Source: Carettochelys insculpta (lineage: Eukaryota; Chordata; Testudines; Carettochelyidae). From it: 64,000 nucleotides of DNA. Below the pieces are notes generated by a model. The model was not told where the DNA came from. It did not search any database and saw only the letters and a list, made by a program, of their open reading frames with translations. A program made the position numbers and the translations under genes. The stretch covers positions 5,902,001 to 5,966,000 of the forward strand of contig NC_134138.1 of NCBI RefSeq assembly GCF_033958435.1, read 5' to 3'. This document shows, piece by piece, positions 24,103 to 36,167 of the stretch (position 1 is the stretch's first letter; the number at the start of each line of letters is the position of its first letter).

Positions 24103-24790
24103 GTACAGTAGTAGTAGTAGTAGGCATCCTTCAGTCTGCATAGACTATGGATCGCGCCCTTTAAAGTTTCAGTTGAGGACTTTACAGCATCTATTGTGAC
24201 TATGAAGACCCACACAAGAGTGACAGTCCTTGCTGCATCTCTTGCAGATGTGGTGGGTGTCTGGCAAGTCCTTATTGTGCTTTCTGTGCACTCGCTTCTC
24301 CTCTGCTAGCTGTCTGATCTTCATCTCGCCCTTCTGAAGGCCCTTGTGTAATCCCTGCCTCCATCTGCTGCGGTCGTCTGTTAGTTCTTCCCAGTTATCC
24401 AGCTCGATGTCTACCTCTCTGAGGTCTCTCTTGCAGATGTCTTTGTAGCACAACTGGGAGCATCCGGGAGGTCTTTTGCCAGAGGCTAGCTCACCATACA
24501 GGATTTCTTTTGGAATCCTTCCATCATTCATCCTGTGGACGTGGCCAAGCCAGCGGAGCCGACGCTGCCTGAGGAGGGTGTGCATGGTTGGGATTCCAGC
24601 TTGCTCGAGGATGGCAGTGTTGGTCACTCTGTCCTTCCATGATATTCCAAGGATGCACCTGAGGCGGCGCAAGTGGAAGACGTTCAGCCTGTTTTCCTGG
24701 CGGGCATACAGGGTCCAAGTCTCGCTGCCATAAAGGAGGGTGCTGAGGATGCAGGCTCTGTAGACTTGCATTTTGGTGTACAAAGTCTCT
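24103..24790 (-). pseudogene. 3' part of a non-CR1 LINE (RT C-terminal extension)
   Basis: Open frame 24783-24169 (204 residues) with LLYGSETWTL, RLRCILGISW, LRWLGHVHRM and WRQGLHKG, the post-RT region of several LINE clades, and a C-terminal Cys/His cluster (HICKRCSKDCHSC...HNRCC). Ends in a (CTA)n tail at about 24103-24122. Another 3' end of the same family is at 31000-31060. Clade not assigned. Confidence 0.8.
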
Positions 24791-24799
24791 GCTTACTCC

Positions 24800-25935
24800 A
24801 GTCATCACTGGTTTAAGTCCTGTAACTTTCTGTAAACTTTGTTTTAAAGCAGCTGATTGGTCTATACTAAGTATTATAAGTTAGTAAGAAATTGTTTATC
24901 GATACCACAGATCTGTAAAGAATCCTGGCTGTTCCTTTGTAAAAGAGATTGCTTTCTCTGACATGAGCTTTCCTTTGTGTGAGTGAGGAAAGTGTAAATG
25001 TGGGTGTGTGCACTACGGAATTGGTTCCTGGAGTCAGCCTGTCTGGACGACCAGCCGCCAGAGCAACTTGATGGCCAGAAAATCATAGGAGCTGCGCCCT
25101 GCAAAAGAATCCACCCCAGAAAGAGGAAGACGCCCCTGAAGAAAAGATCTAAGTCCCATCTGCTGTTAGCTGATGACTCATCATCATACAGAGTCCCAGG
25201 ACAGCAGGACAAGACAAGAACTATGGACTGAAACCTGTAGAAAGATGGGTGCAAAGCTATTGGAGTTGTTCTTGCCCTCAGCACCCTGCACGCAGGAGTT
25301 AGTCTGTGGACGTGTATGAGTGCTGGAGGGGAGCCTGGGGATGCGTGGGTGTGTGCTTGAAAGCTAGGTTCCCTTGTCCTTTAATCTAATAGTGGCATTT
25401 AATAAAATACGTATGAGTGTAACCCTGGAGTGGCCTTTAGTAGAAATAAGGTAACACCCCCTGGGGATTTGCTCATGCATTTCCCTTTCTTTCTCGTGTT
25501 TGGACCCCTGAGCCTCTGTCTTCTCCTCTTTCCTTCTCTGTAATGCTTGCTGATCATATCTAAACACAACTGGGTATTTCCTGGAAGCTATGAATTATGC
25601 TAAGGTGTATTTACACTCTCTGTTTGTGTTGGCTCCTGCTATGCATTCTGCACTATTTACTGTGAGCTAATGCAGATAACTGGATTGTCCATAAACAGAA
25701 CTGTACCGAGCTGGGGGCAGAGACAGTTCAGAACAGTAACATGCAACACCCCCCACCCACCCAAATGGGCAATGTTACTCGGATTTTAACCTTGCATGGC
25801 GACAGGTATCGGAGGGGTAGCCATGTTAGACTGTGGCCACAAAAACACAGGGCTTCTCATTGTTTTGACATTTTTCTGTGGCTTCGCTCACCTCCCACCC
25901 CCGAATTCAAGTTCATGGTGCTTACTGTGACAACC
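24800..25935. other. No recognisable gene
   Basis: Only short unsupported frames. A stretch at 25695-25795 resembles 23875-23960 (GAGCTGGGGGCAGAGACAGT against GAGTTGAGGGCAGAGACAGT), a minor repeat of unknown class. Confidence 0.45.
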
Positions 25936-25939
25936 TCAG

Positions 25940-27241
25940 TGTCACTGGAGCGCTTGGAAGAGGGGAGAGTGATCAAGAGCAGTCAACATGAATTCACCAA
26001 GGGCAAGTCTTGCCTGACCAATTTGATTAGCTTCTATGATGAGGTAACAGGCTCTGTGGACATGGGGAAGTCAATGGATGTGATATACCTTGACTTTCGC
26101 AAGACTTTTGACATAGTGTCCCACAACATTCTTGCCCATAAGTTAAGGAAGTATGGATTGGATAAATGGATTGTAAGATGGATAGAAAATGGGCTTGATA
26201 GATGGGTCCAACGGGTAGTGGTCAATGACTTAGTGTCTGGTTGGCAGTCAGTTTCAAACAGAGAACCCTGAAGATCAGTTCTAGGGCCAGTACTGTTCAA
26301 CATCTTTATTAATGCCCTGGATGAGAGGATGGATTGCACCCTGAGCGCATTTGCAGATGACACTAAGCTGGATGGACAGGTAGATACATTGGAGGGTAGG
26401 GATACGGTCTAGAGTGACCTAGATAAATTGTAGGACTGGGCCAAAAGAAATTCGATGAGGTTCAACAGGGAGATGTGCAGAGTCCTGCATTTGGGACGGA
26501 AAAATCCCAAGAGCTCTTACAGGCTGGGGACCAACTGGCTAAGTAGCAGCGCAGCAGAAAAGGACCTGGGGATTACAGTGGGTGAGAGGTTGGGTATGAG
26601 CTAACAGTGGCCCTTGTAGCCAAGAAGGCTAACAGCATGTTGGGCTGCATTAGCAGAAGCATTTCCAACAGATCTAGAGAAGTGATTATTCCCCTCTACT
26701 CAGCTCTGATGAGGCCACATCTGGAGTACTGCATCCAGTACTGAGCCTGCCAGTACAGAAAGAATGTGGACACATTGGAGAGGGTTCAGCAGAGGGCTAC
26801 AAAAATGATTAGGGGGCTGCAGCACATGAGCTGTGAGGAGAGGCTGAGGGATTTGGGCTTATTCCATTTGCAGAAGAGAAGAGTGAAGGGCAACTTGATA
26901 GCAGCGTTCAACTTCCTGAAGGGGAGATTTAAAGAGGCTGGAGAGAGACTGTTCTCAATGGTGATGGAGGGCAGAACAAGGAGCAATGGTCTGAAGTTAC
27001 AGAGGGGGAGATGTAGGGTGACTATTAACAAAAAACTACTTCCCCAGGAAGGTGGTGAAGCACTGGAATGCGTTGCCTAGAGAGGTGGTGCATTCTCCAT
27101 CCCTAGAGGTTTTTAAGTCCTGTCTTGACATGGTCCTGGCTGGGATGATTTAGTGGGGGTTGGTCCTGCTGTGGGCAGTGGGCTGGACTCGATGACCTCC
27201 TGAGGTCCCTTCCAGCCCTGGGATTCTATGAGTCTATGATT
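25940..27241 (+). mobile_element. CR1 LINE, plus strand, 5' truncated
   Basis: Begins inside RT: HEFTKGKSCLTNLISFYDE, VIYLDFRKTFDIVSHNIL, then a stop, FNIFINALD and FADDTKL. The C-terminal block is 26766-27080, with the CR1 3' terminus GGATTCTATGAGTCTATGAT at 27222-27241. Stops in RT. Confidence 0.92.
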
Positions 27242-27244
27242 AGA

Positions 27245-28635
27245 GGAACTGTGAGTTGGTAGCACATTCAAATGAAGCACTTCTCCCTTTTCATTCCTCT
27301 CTGAAGCCTTTGGCCGTCGGGCTCGATTCCTGCTGCCAGCTCAGAATGTCCTCCTGCCAAGTCAGTTGCCTTATTCCCCCGACCTTTGTACGACCTCTTG
27401 ATCCCTGCGTCATCCCAAGTGAAGTGCTCACCGGCGGGATGACCCCGTCACATTCAGCAGGTGGAGCATGATTGGTTCAACTGCTTTCTGGGCTGGTGCT
27501 TGGGATGGCTTCCTGCAGGGTCACTCTGCTACTCACGCTGCTTCCTGGCTGTTGTGTCTTGGTGGCAAAGGCTACAGGGACCTGGAAAATGTTTCCTCAG
27601 ACTTGTCTAAGTTATCTAGCAAAGAAGCTTCATCAGAGCCTCCCCTCAGTCCCTTCACAGAGACCTCAAATTCTTTGCCTAACTTTCTGCTCATAGCTGG
27701 TCTCATGGGACACACTGGTAAGAGCTTATAGGACTTGGGAGGAGAAACAGGAGCTGGGCATGGCTCTTAGCAGCACTTGAAAACCCCCACCTGAGTGAGT
27801 CCTGTCAGCCCCCTGTCACAGACAGGGAAAGTGAGGCAGGGGGAAGCCAAATATGTTGGCCAATGCTTCTTTCCACGTAAGTAATACAAAGGACACCTGG
27901 ACATGCCAGGCTTCAGCTGCCCTAACCTGCCATTCATACTGCAACAGAATCCAGCACCGGGCGAAACTCCTGCCAGCGACGTCAGAAACAAACCCTCAGC
28001 CCTCTCCAAAGCTCTGTCTCACAGGTGGGTTACGCATGGTATGCAGGAAAATACAGTCACTCTGTGATAAGACTTCCTGATCAATCCCATCTTCTAGGAG
28101 CTCCAGCTGCCTAAGACTCTGGCTGATGGAATAAGGATGATCCGCCTCATTCGAATACAAGTTCAACTCCAGTTACCTACAGCCCTTCTGCCAGGTGGTC
28201 AATACAGCAGGGGCTGTATTGTGAGCCAGTGCAGGGGCTGTCCCTCGTGACAGCCAAGTAAACACATGCAAGGTCCCACCCAGAATTCTGGGGAAATGAG
28301 CCACAGCCTCCCTTTGGTGCCCTGAACACACAGAGCTTTGCACCCGACACTTTCCGCAAACATGAAACTGTTTACCAGGGGATGGAGAATGATCCAGCTT
28401 GAAATAACAGCCACAGGATACTTATGCAAATCAAGAGAAAAATGGCTGCCCTGCCCGCCAGCTATTTTCACAGCCATCCATCCAACTCCCTTTCTGCATT
28501 CCCATGAGATGTCCCAGCAGAGCCCTTTGGCCACAGCCCCTCACTCATCCACCAAGTTCTGTTCATGCTTGATATCAGCAAGTAGCAGTCATCCAAATGT
28601 CCATCAGCACCTCTGTGTTCAGCCCCAAGGCTGCT
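27245..28635. other. No recognisable gene
   Basis: Short open frames without family features. Sequence composition is ordinary and no repeat structure is visible by eye. Confidence 0.45.
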
Positions 28636-30290
28636 GTTTACCCAGAGGCACCCACTCCATTAAAATGTTGGCTGACCGGTGTGTGGATGAGAAGTGTTTT
28701 TATGTCTGTTTTGTGCCCATTGACTCTTTGTCTAAGAGAGTTTGAAGTCTGTCCAATATACAAAGCATCTGGGCATTATTGGCACATGATGGCATATACG
28801 ATGTTAGTTGAGGAACATGAGAATGTGCCCATGATTCTGTGACTAACCTGGTCAGGGCCAGTGATGGTATCACCAGAATAGATATGTGGACAAAGCTGGC
28901 AGTGGGCTTTGTTGCAAGGAAAAGTTCCAGGACTGATGTTCCTGGGGTATAGGCTGTGGCTGTTGGTGACAATCCTCATAAGGTTGGGAGGTTGTCTGTA
29001 GGAGAGAACAGACACGTCACCCAGGGCCTTCTGGAGTGCGGCATCCTGATTAAGGCTAGGTTGTAGGTCTTTAATAATTCGTTGCAGTGGTTTGAGTTGG
29101 GGGCTGTAGGTGATGACCAGTGGTGTTCTGTTCTTGGCTTTTTTGGGCCGATCTTGGAGTAGCTGGTCTCTGGGTATTCATCTGGCCCTGTTGATTTGTG
29201 TTTTTATTTGTCCTCGTGGGTAAATCAGGTTTATGAATATTTGGTAAAGATCTTGTAGTTTTTGGTCTCTGTCAGTAGGATCAGAGCAAATGCGATTGTA
29301 CCTAAGAGCTTGACTGTAAACAATGGATCTAGTTATGTGTGCAGGATGGAAGCTAGAAGCATGTAGGTAAGTATAGCGATCAGTGGGCTTCTGGTACAGT
29401 GTGGTACCGATCAGGCCATCCTTGATTTGTACTGTAGTGTCCAGGAAATGTAACTCTTGTGTGGAGTAATCGAGGCATCAGTTGATGGTGGGGTGCAGAT
29501 TGTTAAAGTCTCTGTGGAATTCTTCTGGAGTCTCTACACCAGGGGTCCAAATCATAAAGATGTCATCAATGTATGGTCAGCAGAGGAGGGGTAATAGGGG
29601 ACGAGAGCTGAGGAATCGTTGTTCCAGGTCAGCCATAAATATATTAGCATATTGTGGGGCCATGCGGGTGCCCAAAGCAGTTCCACTAATCTGGAGGTAT
29701 AAATTGTCCCCAAATCGGAAATAATTGTGGGTGAGAACAAAGTTACAGAGGTCAGACACCAGATTGGCTGTGGTGACATCAGGGATGGTGTTCCTGATGG
29801 CTCATAATCCGTCTTTGTGTGAAATATTAGTGTACAGAGCCTCTACATCTATGGTGGGAAGCACGGTGTTGTCCGGAACTTTTCCGATGTTTTGTAATTT
29901 CCTCGGGAAGTCGGTGGTATCTCGGATATAGCTGGGAGCGTTGGTGGCATAGGGTTTGAGGAGAGAGTCCACGTTACTGGATACTCTGGTGGTGAGGGTG
30001 CCAATACCCGAAATGATCGGGTGTCCGGGGTTCCCAGGTTTGTGGATTTTGGGAGGTAAATAGAATAATCCAGGCTGCGGCTCAGATGGTGTGTCTGAGC
30101 GAATAAGGTCCCGAGTAGCAGCAGGGAGTTCCTTCAGTAGTTGTTGTAATTTCTTTTGGAATTCCAAAGTGGAATCAGCAGAGAGAGGTCTGTAAAATGT
30201 GGTGTTGGAGAGTTGTCTGGCTGCCTCCTGTTCATAGTCTGACTTATTCATGATGACAAGAGCACCCCCATTTGTCAGCTGGTTTGATCA
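28636..30290 (-). mobile_element. Penelope-like element with GIY-YIG endonuclease, minus strand
   Basis: Reading down the minus strand: IKPADK and MNKSDYEQEAARQL (30300-30220), YLPPKIHKPG and RPIIS-like HPIISGIGTLT, DVEALYTNI, ALGTRMAPQYANIFMADLE (RT core, 29780-29560), CHLCPHI-like PCNKAHCQLCP, and finally NIVYAIMC, stop, CPDALYIGQTSNSLRQRVNG, the GIY-YIG catalytic region (28850-28640). Several stops and frameshifts. Truncated at HFNG inside the endonuclease C-terminus. Confidence 0.88.
29802..30251 (-). pseudogene. Penelope-like RT, N-terminal part
   Basis: 149-residue open stretch with FYLPPKIHKPGNPGHPIISG and PTIDVEALYTNI, signature motifs of Penelope-like reverse transcriptases. The continuing RT core is in 29577-29780. 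Confidence 0.85.
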
Positions 30291-30365
30291 TAATGTTATG
30301 TTATACTGATTATATGATTATATTATTATGATTATACTGTTATAATGTTGTTATAATTATAACAG
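30288..30365. repeat. AT-rich simple repeat
   Basis: Run of TTATA/TGATTATA units separating the two oppositely oriented Penelope-like fragments. Confidence 0.8.
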
Positions 30366-30379
30366 TCAGACTCTCTCAA

Positions 30380-30590
30380 CCCCCCCACCAACACCAAAAG
30401 AAGAAGAACTCTAGGTGGACTCCCCTGACGGTCTCAGTAAGAGTCTGGATTTCCAAGTACAGTGCTTCCGCAACCGTGCTCGGCCTGCCACTATGCGCAA
30501 ACAATGCCAAATCTCAACTCTGCTGAACGCGATGCTGTCCAGCGTCTCAAAAATAACCCAGACATTGTAATCAAACCAGCTGACATAGTC
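30380..30590 (+). pseudogene. Penelope-like fragment, inverted relative to 28636-30290
   Basis: Near 30505-30590 the plus strand reads NLNSAERDAVQRLKNNPDIV then IKPAD. This is the segment just upstream of and overlapping the IKPADK box of the minus-strand element. The two are arranged head to head. Confidence 0.75.
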
Positions 30591-30695
30591 ATGGCTGGGA
30601 TGACTTAGTGGGGGTTGATCCAGCTTGAAGCAAGGGACTGGACTCGATGACCTCCTGAGGTCCCTTCCAGTCCTGGGATTCTATGGTTTTAGGAG
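30588..30695 (+). mobile_element. CR1 3'-terminal fragment
   Basis: GGCTGGGATGACTTAGTGGG through CTCCTGAGGTCCCTTCCAG to GGGATTCTATGG, the conserved CR1 3' end. Confidence 0.88.
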
Positions 30696-30779
30696 ACGAT
30701 CACACCTCCTATTGGGAAACTCATCATGAGAACATTCCTCATTCAGCTACAGAGCCCATAGCTCTAACCTCACGGAACA

Positions 30780-31065
30780 TCCCCCACCCTGCTTCCCCCT
30801 TCTTCAGTTGAGGTATTTTATTTGTCAGTTTTTATTGCAATTCTTTTGGAGCCGTGTACTGTGTAGCTGGGGTGGACTGGAAATTTTATAGCACTGAAGA
30901 AGTGGGTCTGTCCCACGAAAGCTCATCACCTAATAAATCATTTAGTTAGTCATTAAAGTGCAGCTATAGTCACAGTAGACGCTGTAAATGAAGTCCTCAA
31001 TTAAAACTATAAAGGGTGTGATCCATAGTCTATGCAGACTGAAGGATGCCTACTGCTAAAGTGCT
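30780..31065 (+). repeat. Penelope-type 3' tail, then LINE 3' end
   Basis: GTCAGTTTTTATTGCAATTC and CCCACGAAAGCTCATCACCT match the tails at 40690-40860 (inverted) and 50000-50140. From about 31005, TCCATAGTCTATGCAGACTG matches the inverted 3' end of the LINE at 24103. Confidence 0.6.
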
Positions 31066-31760
31066 ACATGACGCTGGTTTGTTTTGCTGTAACTTCACCT
31101 CCAAACATGGCTCAGACACACAAGTACCATAGGCAGATTCAAGGCCCCACCAGGTTTCACGCACTCTGCCCACCTCGCACAAGGTTCAGTGCCAAGAGAG
31201 AGGATGGTCACAGAAATGGCTTCCACGTCCCATGCGGTCCCGGGCGTGGCTGCTCATGAAGGCAGCTCTGCAGGCGAGCGGGAGGCAGGCGGACGCCGGG
31301 AGGGTAACAGCACGACCTACATCAGCCTCCTGCTACTGGAACGTGGCCCTACTCCCCCCACACTGATAGTCACCCATGTCCCAGGCTCAGGGCTGGGCGC
31401 TGCTGTCACGCTGCTGCCTGGCTCAAATCGACTGTGCAAAGTATGGGGCGAAGTTCAGCCCTGGCATCAGCAGCCGCAATCCCAGAGCCACCAGTGGTGT
31501 GGTGCCCCATTGTGCCAGCCTGGAGCTTGCCCCGTCTCAGCCACCAACTGGGCTCCTCCAACCTCCTGGGGCTCCTCGGGGTCAGAGGCCGTACAGAAGG
31601 GGCCAAGCAGTTGCAGAGCTCCTGGGTGGACAGCCCAGAGCCAGCCCTGCCCTGCCGCTGGGCCAGGGCTAGCAGCGACAGCCGGGCCACCAGCCAGCAG
31701 GGTTCGGGGCAGGGCTGCTCAGGAGCTGTGAGTTCATGGGGGAATGGAGAACAGGCGAAC
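31066..31760. other. GC-rich stretch without recognisable gene
   Basis: Overlapping open frames on both strands reflect GC content; no motif or splice logic supports any of them. Confidence 0.4.
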
Positions 31761-31764
31761 TGAC

Positions 31765-31975
31765 CCCAGGGTAGGAGAAGGGGTGGGAGACAGGCAGTGG
31801 TGGGTGGCACTCGGAGGGGGAGCAGGGTGGGGGATGGGCAGTGGTGGGTGTCACTCAGAGGGGGAGCAGGGTGGGGGATGGGCGGTGGTTAGTGGCACTT
31901 GGGAGGGCGCACGGGGGGGAGCAGGTTGGGGGAGGGGCGGGCAGGCTGGGGGATGGGCAGTGGTGAGAGGCACTG
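31765..31975. repeat. G-rich minisatellite, units about 43-54 bp
   Basis: Repeats of GGGGATGGGCAGTGGTGGGT, GCACTC and AGAGGGGGAGCAGG, about four to five imperfect copies. Confidence 0.8.
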
Positions 31976-31980
31976 TGACA

Positions 31981-32659
31981 GTGGTGGGTTTTATATCGAT
32001 GGGGAAACCATTTTATGCATCCATTGTATCTATTGGCACCAAATATTGTACCAAGGGGCCGTATGAGATGTTTAATCAAAGCTAAAAATGTGCTGACTTT
32101 ATGTACCCAGCTTGTGTGTCTGTAGCATGGACGTAGGCAGAGTTATAGACGTTTAGCTCTGCAGCTGTGTGAGAAATGCTTCAGCGCTGAGCTTCACAGA
32201 GGGAGGTGGGGCTCCACCCCAGCCAGGACAATAGACTGAGCAGAGGCCCAGACGGCCAACGCTCACTTTGTGATGGTGGGTTTCCTGCTGGGCCTGCAGC
32301 GAATGGGAACTCGGCACAGTGACCCACCGGCTCAGGTGGTGGGCCAAGGCCCATGGAGCAGAATGGAATTGTCCCTCCGCATATGAAAAGCTGTAAGATG
32401 GGCCCTGGCAGGGACTTTCTTGGGTCTTCCGTCCTCATGAACTGAGCCTGTCTGGACTGGGGGCCCATCCCTCAAAAGGATGTTTGCAAAGATTTCAAGA
32501 ATCAGCACATAACAATGCTGGCTGGCATTAACGACTGGAATTAATGTATGTAAATTATTGCTTTAACTAGCTCTCTCTAACTGTGTTCTTCTAGTTTTAT
32601 TAATAAACCCTTAGATATTAGATCTAAGGATGTGGCTTTTGCATGGTTATTTGGGTAAG
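31981..32659 (+). repeat. Unclassified interspersed repeat, left part; continues at 40346-40680
   Basis: Ends ...CTAGTTTTATTAATAAACCC and TTTGGGTAAG, then is interrupted by the tandem LTR element. It continues with ATCCAAGTATATATTGACCG after the second GTAAG. A diverged relative is at 3640-3945. LTR-like features (AATAAA) but ends not defined. Confidence 0.5.
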
Positions 32660-33060
32660 TGTGATGGAGTGGGGGATACCTGTGTGTGTGTGTGAGGGGC
32701 TCACAGAGGGTGTGGGGCTCCTGCTGAGGGTAACCCTGACATCCAGGTAACACCTTTGTACTGCAGACAAAGGAGGAGGTGGAGCCTGAGGGGTTTGAAT
32801 TGGAACTGGGAGTTGGAAGTAGTTAGTCTGGGCTGAGGGAGAGAGAGACAAAGGAGGGGGCAAGGCCCCGGCTCTGGGGGCCCCTCAGGGCCTCCTCTCC
32901 CCGACATGAATTGGACTGGCTATCTCTGCCTGCTGCAATGACTCCTCTGTACGATGCTGTGTCCTGTCGGCTAATAAACCCGCTGTTCTCCTGCTAAGTG
33001 AGAGACTCTCCTGCCTGCGGACAGGGTGCAGAGCTTGGGGGACCCCAGAACCCCATCACA
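32660..33060 (+). repeat. LTR 1 (5' LTR of tandem element)
   Basis: TGTGATGGAG...CCCATCACA with seven TG units near the start and a CTAATAAACCC polyadenylation signal. Private variants: CTGACATCCAGG, CCCCTCAGGG, CCGACATGAATTGG. Confidence 0.95.
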
Positions 33061-33061
33061 C

Positions 33062-33079
33062 TGGTGTCAGAAGTGGGAT
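33062..33079 (+). promoter_or_regulatory. Primer-binding site, unit 1
   Basis: TGGTGTCAGAAGTGGGAT one base after the LTR. It is complementary to the 3' end plus CCA of a Leu tRNA (CAA type, recalled). The same site is at 36703-36720. Confidence 0.8.
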
Positions 33080-33999
33080 GTTCTGCACCCCGAGGATGGA
33101 GCATCCAGCAGTAAGTGACCGGGGCCCCGGAAGAAGTGGGGCCTGCGAGACCCAGGTGTGCTGAAGGGCAGTGAGGTGCAGTTCCCCAAGGCGGAGGGGC
33201 CTGCGGCCAAACCCAAGCAACTGCGGTCCTGGTCCTCGAGAGGGGGTGTCACACCCGAGGAGGGGTTACTCCTGGGAATCTGTTGGAGTCAGTCCCAGAA
33301 GGTGGAGGGGCCGAGAGCCCCACCCCCAGGAACAAGTGACCCCTGAGGAGGCTGACGCTGAATGAGTCCTTCCCAAGACAGGGTGCTCATGGTCCCTGAG
33401 AGCGGGTGTCACACTGAAGAAGGGGTTCCGCTGGGAGTCTGTTGGAGTCGGTCCCAGAGGGCGGAGGGGCCTACGGCCTAACCCTGGGCAGCTTGTGACC
33501 CGCAAGGAGCCTGGCACACTGAAGGGATTCTTCCAGGAATCGTGGGGTGCAGAGGGCATCAGCCTGAGAGCCTGCAACCACGCTGAGCAACTCCGCTGTG
33601 AAGTGGCAGCACCTGGAAACCGAATCGAGATTAAAGGAGCTGGACAAGGCAGCGTGGATGTGCAGTGGCGGAGCTGAGGGCTGGGGAGAATCCTGCAGAG
33701 GTGAGCCCGGATCGGGGCAGGGAACCCTGGACTGCCTGGAGTTCTGAACCGAGTGGCCTGCCACAGCTCAAGGAGGGAAGGAGCGATTCCAACCCATCAT
33801 CTACTAGTGGCCAAGACAGACCTGCGGAGAGTTTTCCAGGCCTGGGCCGAGGAAGGTGCCTGTGTGTCTGTGCAGGAAAGCAGCTGATCCACTGGGAATG
33901 GCAAGTTGTCTCTGAGAGAAGCTGCTTTACCTTCTGTGTGTTTGTGGAGACCAGCCGGGGGGCTGGGACAAAGGAGAGAGTGTCTCCCATTGTCTGTCT

Positions 34000-35058
34000 G
34001 TGTTGAACAGCAGCAGCAGCCTGGGGAGAGAGCAGAGCCTGCATTTGGAAAAGGTGCCAATGAGGAAACTCGGCCATTGTCTGAGGAAGATTCACCAGCC
34101 TAGGGTGGCTGGAGAAGGATCCACCAGAAAAGAGCATTCCAGGTGTGTCTCTGAATCCAGCCATGGGGGCTGGAGCAGAGGGAATGGCTCTGGGATGGGC
34201 AGTGGTATCCCTGGTAAGGACACTGGTCCTTGGTGCAAGAAAAGTGCTTCTGCTTCTGGGGAAGTGAATCCTTTGCCTGAGCCTGTGGGGGCTCAAGATG
34301 GAGCCAAGATCCCAGAGCTGGATCTGAGGGCAGCTGAAGCCCAGATGGGAAGTGGGCCTGCCTCTGTGTCTCTCAGGGGGGATGATGCTTTAACTTGGTC
34401 TAATCCAGTTAGGATCATCAGGGAATCCCAGAGACCAGACGATTCTGGTGCTTGTTCTTTGCCTGATGCTGAGGTGTTACTGGGAGGGGGTGAGAGGACT
34501 CTGTCCTACCAGAGTCATCCTCTCACCAGGACACAAGAACAGACGGGCAATGGAGTTACGCTGACTGATGAAGATAAAGGAGCTGGTAGCAGAAGGGAGG
34601 AAAGGGATCCTAACCTTCTGTCCGGTGGTACTGGCTGTCTGCCTGGAGGGGGATTACATGGGAATCTGCCTGATGGGCCAGAAGTGATCCTGGGTGTAGG
34701 TGAAACCCAGGAGCTGGTTGTGGCTCAAGGGAGCAGTGCCCCTGTGGAGCCAGACAGGGGTGAGTTGTTGTCTGGGGGAGCTCTTGAGGAAGAGAATTTC
34801 CCTGAAACTTTTCCTGACCCGTCTGTGGGGACTGCAGAAAATGGGAGTGAGGTGAAGGAGAGTGAACAGGAAAGGTGCTTGTCTGTAAGCACCAGAGCCA
34901 GCCCTTTGCCTGGGGAGAAGTTTGTTTCAGCTCCTGATGGCCAGGACCTGCCTGAGTGTGAAACCACTGGCTGTGCTCTGGAAGGGTCCAAAGCAGGCAG
35001 GGTAAAAGTTTCTCAGGAATTGGAAGTTGATGCAAGTAAAGTGAAAACTATCAGGTAG
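34000..35058 (+). CDS. 352-residue acidic ORF of LTR element, unit 1
   Basis: Homologue of the frame at 15009-16073 (minus). Uninterrupted, Ser/Glu/Gly-rich, no known fold, no transmembrane segment. The CAGCAGCAG run near its start varies in copy number between units. May be a spacer polyprotein piece; function unknown. Confidence 0.45.
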   Translation: MLNSSSSLGREQSLHLEKVPMRKLGHCLRKIHQPRVAGEGSTRKEHSRCVSESSHGGWSRGNGSGMGSGIPGKDTGPWCKKSASASGEVNPLPEPVGAQDGAKIPELDLRAAEAQMGSGPASVSLRGDDALTWSNPVRIIRESQRPDDSGACSLPDAEVLLGGGERTLSYQSHPLTRTQEQTGNGVTLTDEDKGAGSRREERDPNLLSGGTGCLPGGGLHGNLPDGPEVILGVGETQELVVAQGSSAPVEPDRGELLSGGALEEENFPETFPDPSVGTAENGSEVKESEQERCLSVSTRASPLPGEKFVSAPDGQDLPECETTGCALEGSKAGRVKVSQELEVDASKVKTIR

Positions 35059-35939
35059 TGTGAGCAGCCCTGTGAGAACCAAGTAAAACAGCTGCACAGT
35101 CAGTCTCTGTAGGATGCAGGAGAGCGCCAGCAATTCCCCATCTCCAGATGGTGGAAACACTTATACTCTCATACTGGATTCAACTTCTGATTCCATGGGG
35201 AGGCAGTAGTTGGAGGTGGAAGGACAAAGGAGCTTTGGTCCTGGTGGGCCAGTAAGGGATGAACAGGGATTCCTCCATGTGGATTCTGCGTCTGGGACTC
35301 ACAAAACAACTCTCAGAAAGCAGTTTGGTTTGCAAATTTCCAGACTGGCTGGGAGGGGGCCGTCTCCCTGAGACCATCAATGGCCCAGCTCTTGTTAGAA
35401 GGGAGGGCACAGCCAGAGAGATCAAATTTCCACCCCAGGGGGCAAGAGAGAAGATTAGAACTTGATGGTGCTAAGAAAGGCCTCAGCCATTTATCCCCAA
35501 AATACCAGATTTTCAAGGATGGTGCACAAAAGTTGTGGTCTACCAAAGAGCAACGTAAATGTGCAGTTGCAATGGGGTTGTTCTGTTACTCATGCTGACT
35601 GCTGTAACCAAGGGGTGCTGCTACCAAAAGCTGTAGAATTGTACCATGTACTGAATGTTTGGAAAGAGCCATGTGACATGATGACATTGATGTAGAAACA
35701 TGAGTTGTATGTTGAAGGAATCTGTACTCTGAAATGTCACCATTGTTCCCTGTAACTAGTCTTGCAACCTCTGACATGAGAAGGAACATTCCAAACCTAT
35801 TGTGTGGCATGGAAGGGGAAACTGAGGCACACAGCCATTGTGGTGGTCTGGCTAAATGCCAAGGGTGGAAGCATTTGTACCTTCTTTTACTGGACTGTAA
35901 CTGAATTCCAGACATTGGCCGGAGCAGCTGTATGGACTG

Positions 35940-36167
35940 GTGGTCAGATGGGGCAGGACCCAGACCACAAAAGACCTGTTTGATCTGTTGGTGCTGCAGC
36001 ATCTGTATGGGCTCTGCCCGCCCGACTTGAGAACGTGGCTGATGGACCGGGGCCGAAGCAGGGAGACCGACCAACCCAAGGGAACTAAAGGGACTTGCCC
36101 GGCTGCATCACATGAAAAGGGCCAAGACCAAGCTCCTGACTTGGAGCCTCCCCCAGCAGGACTATGA
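35940..36167 (+). pseudogene. SCAN-like Gag fragment, unit 1
   Basis: KDLFDLLVLQHLYGLCPPDL with R-x-W after it, matching capsid helices of Gmr1-type gag and the vertebrate SCAN domain derived from them. Followed by a frame break before the RNase H tail. Confidence 0.65.
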
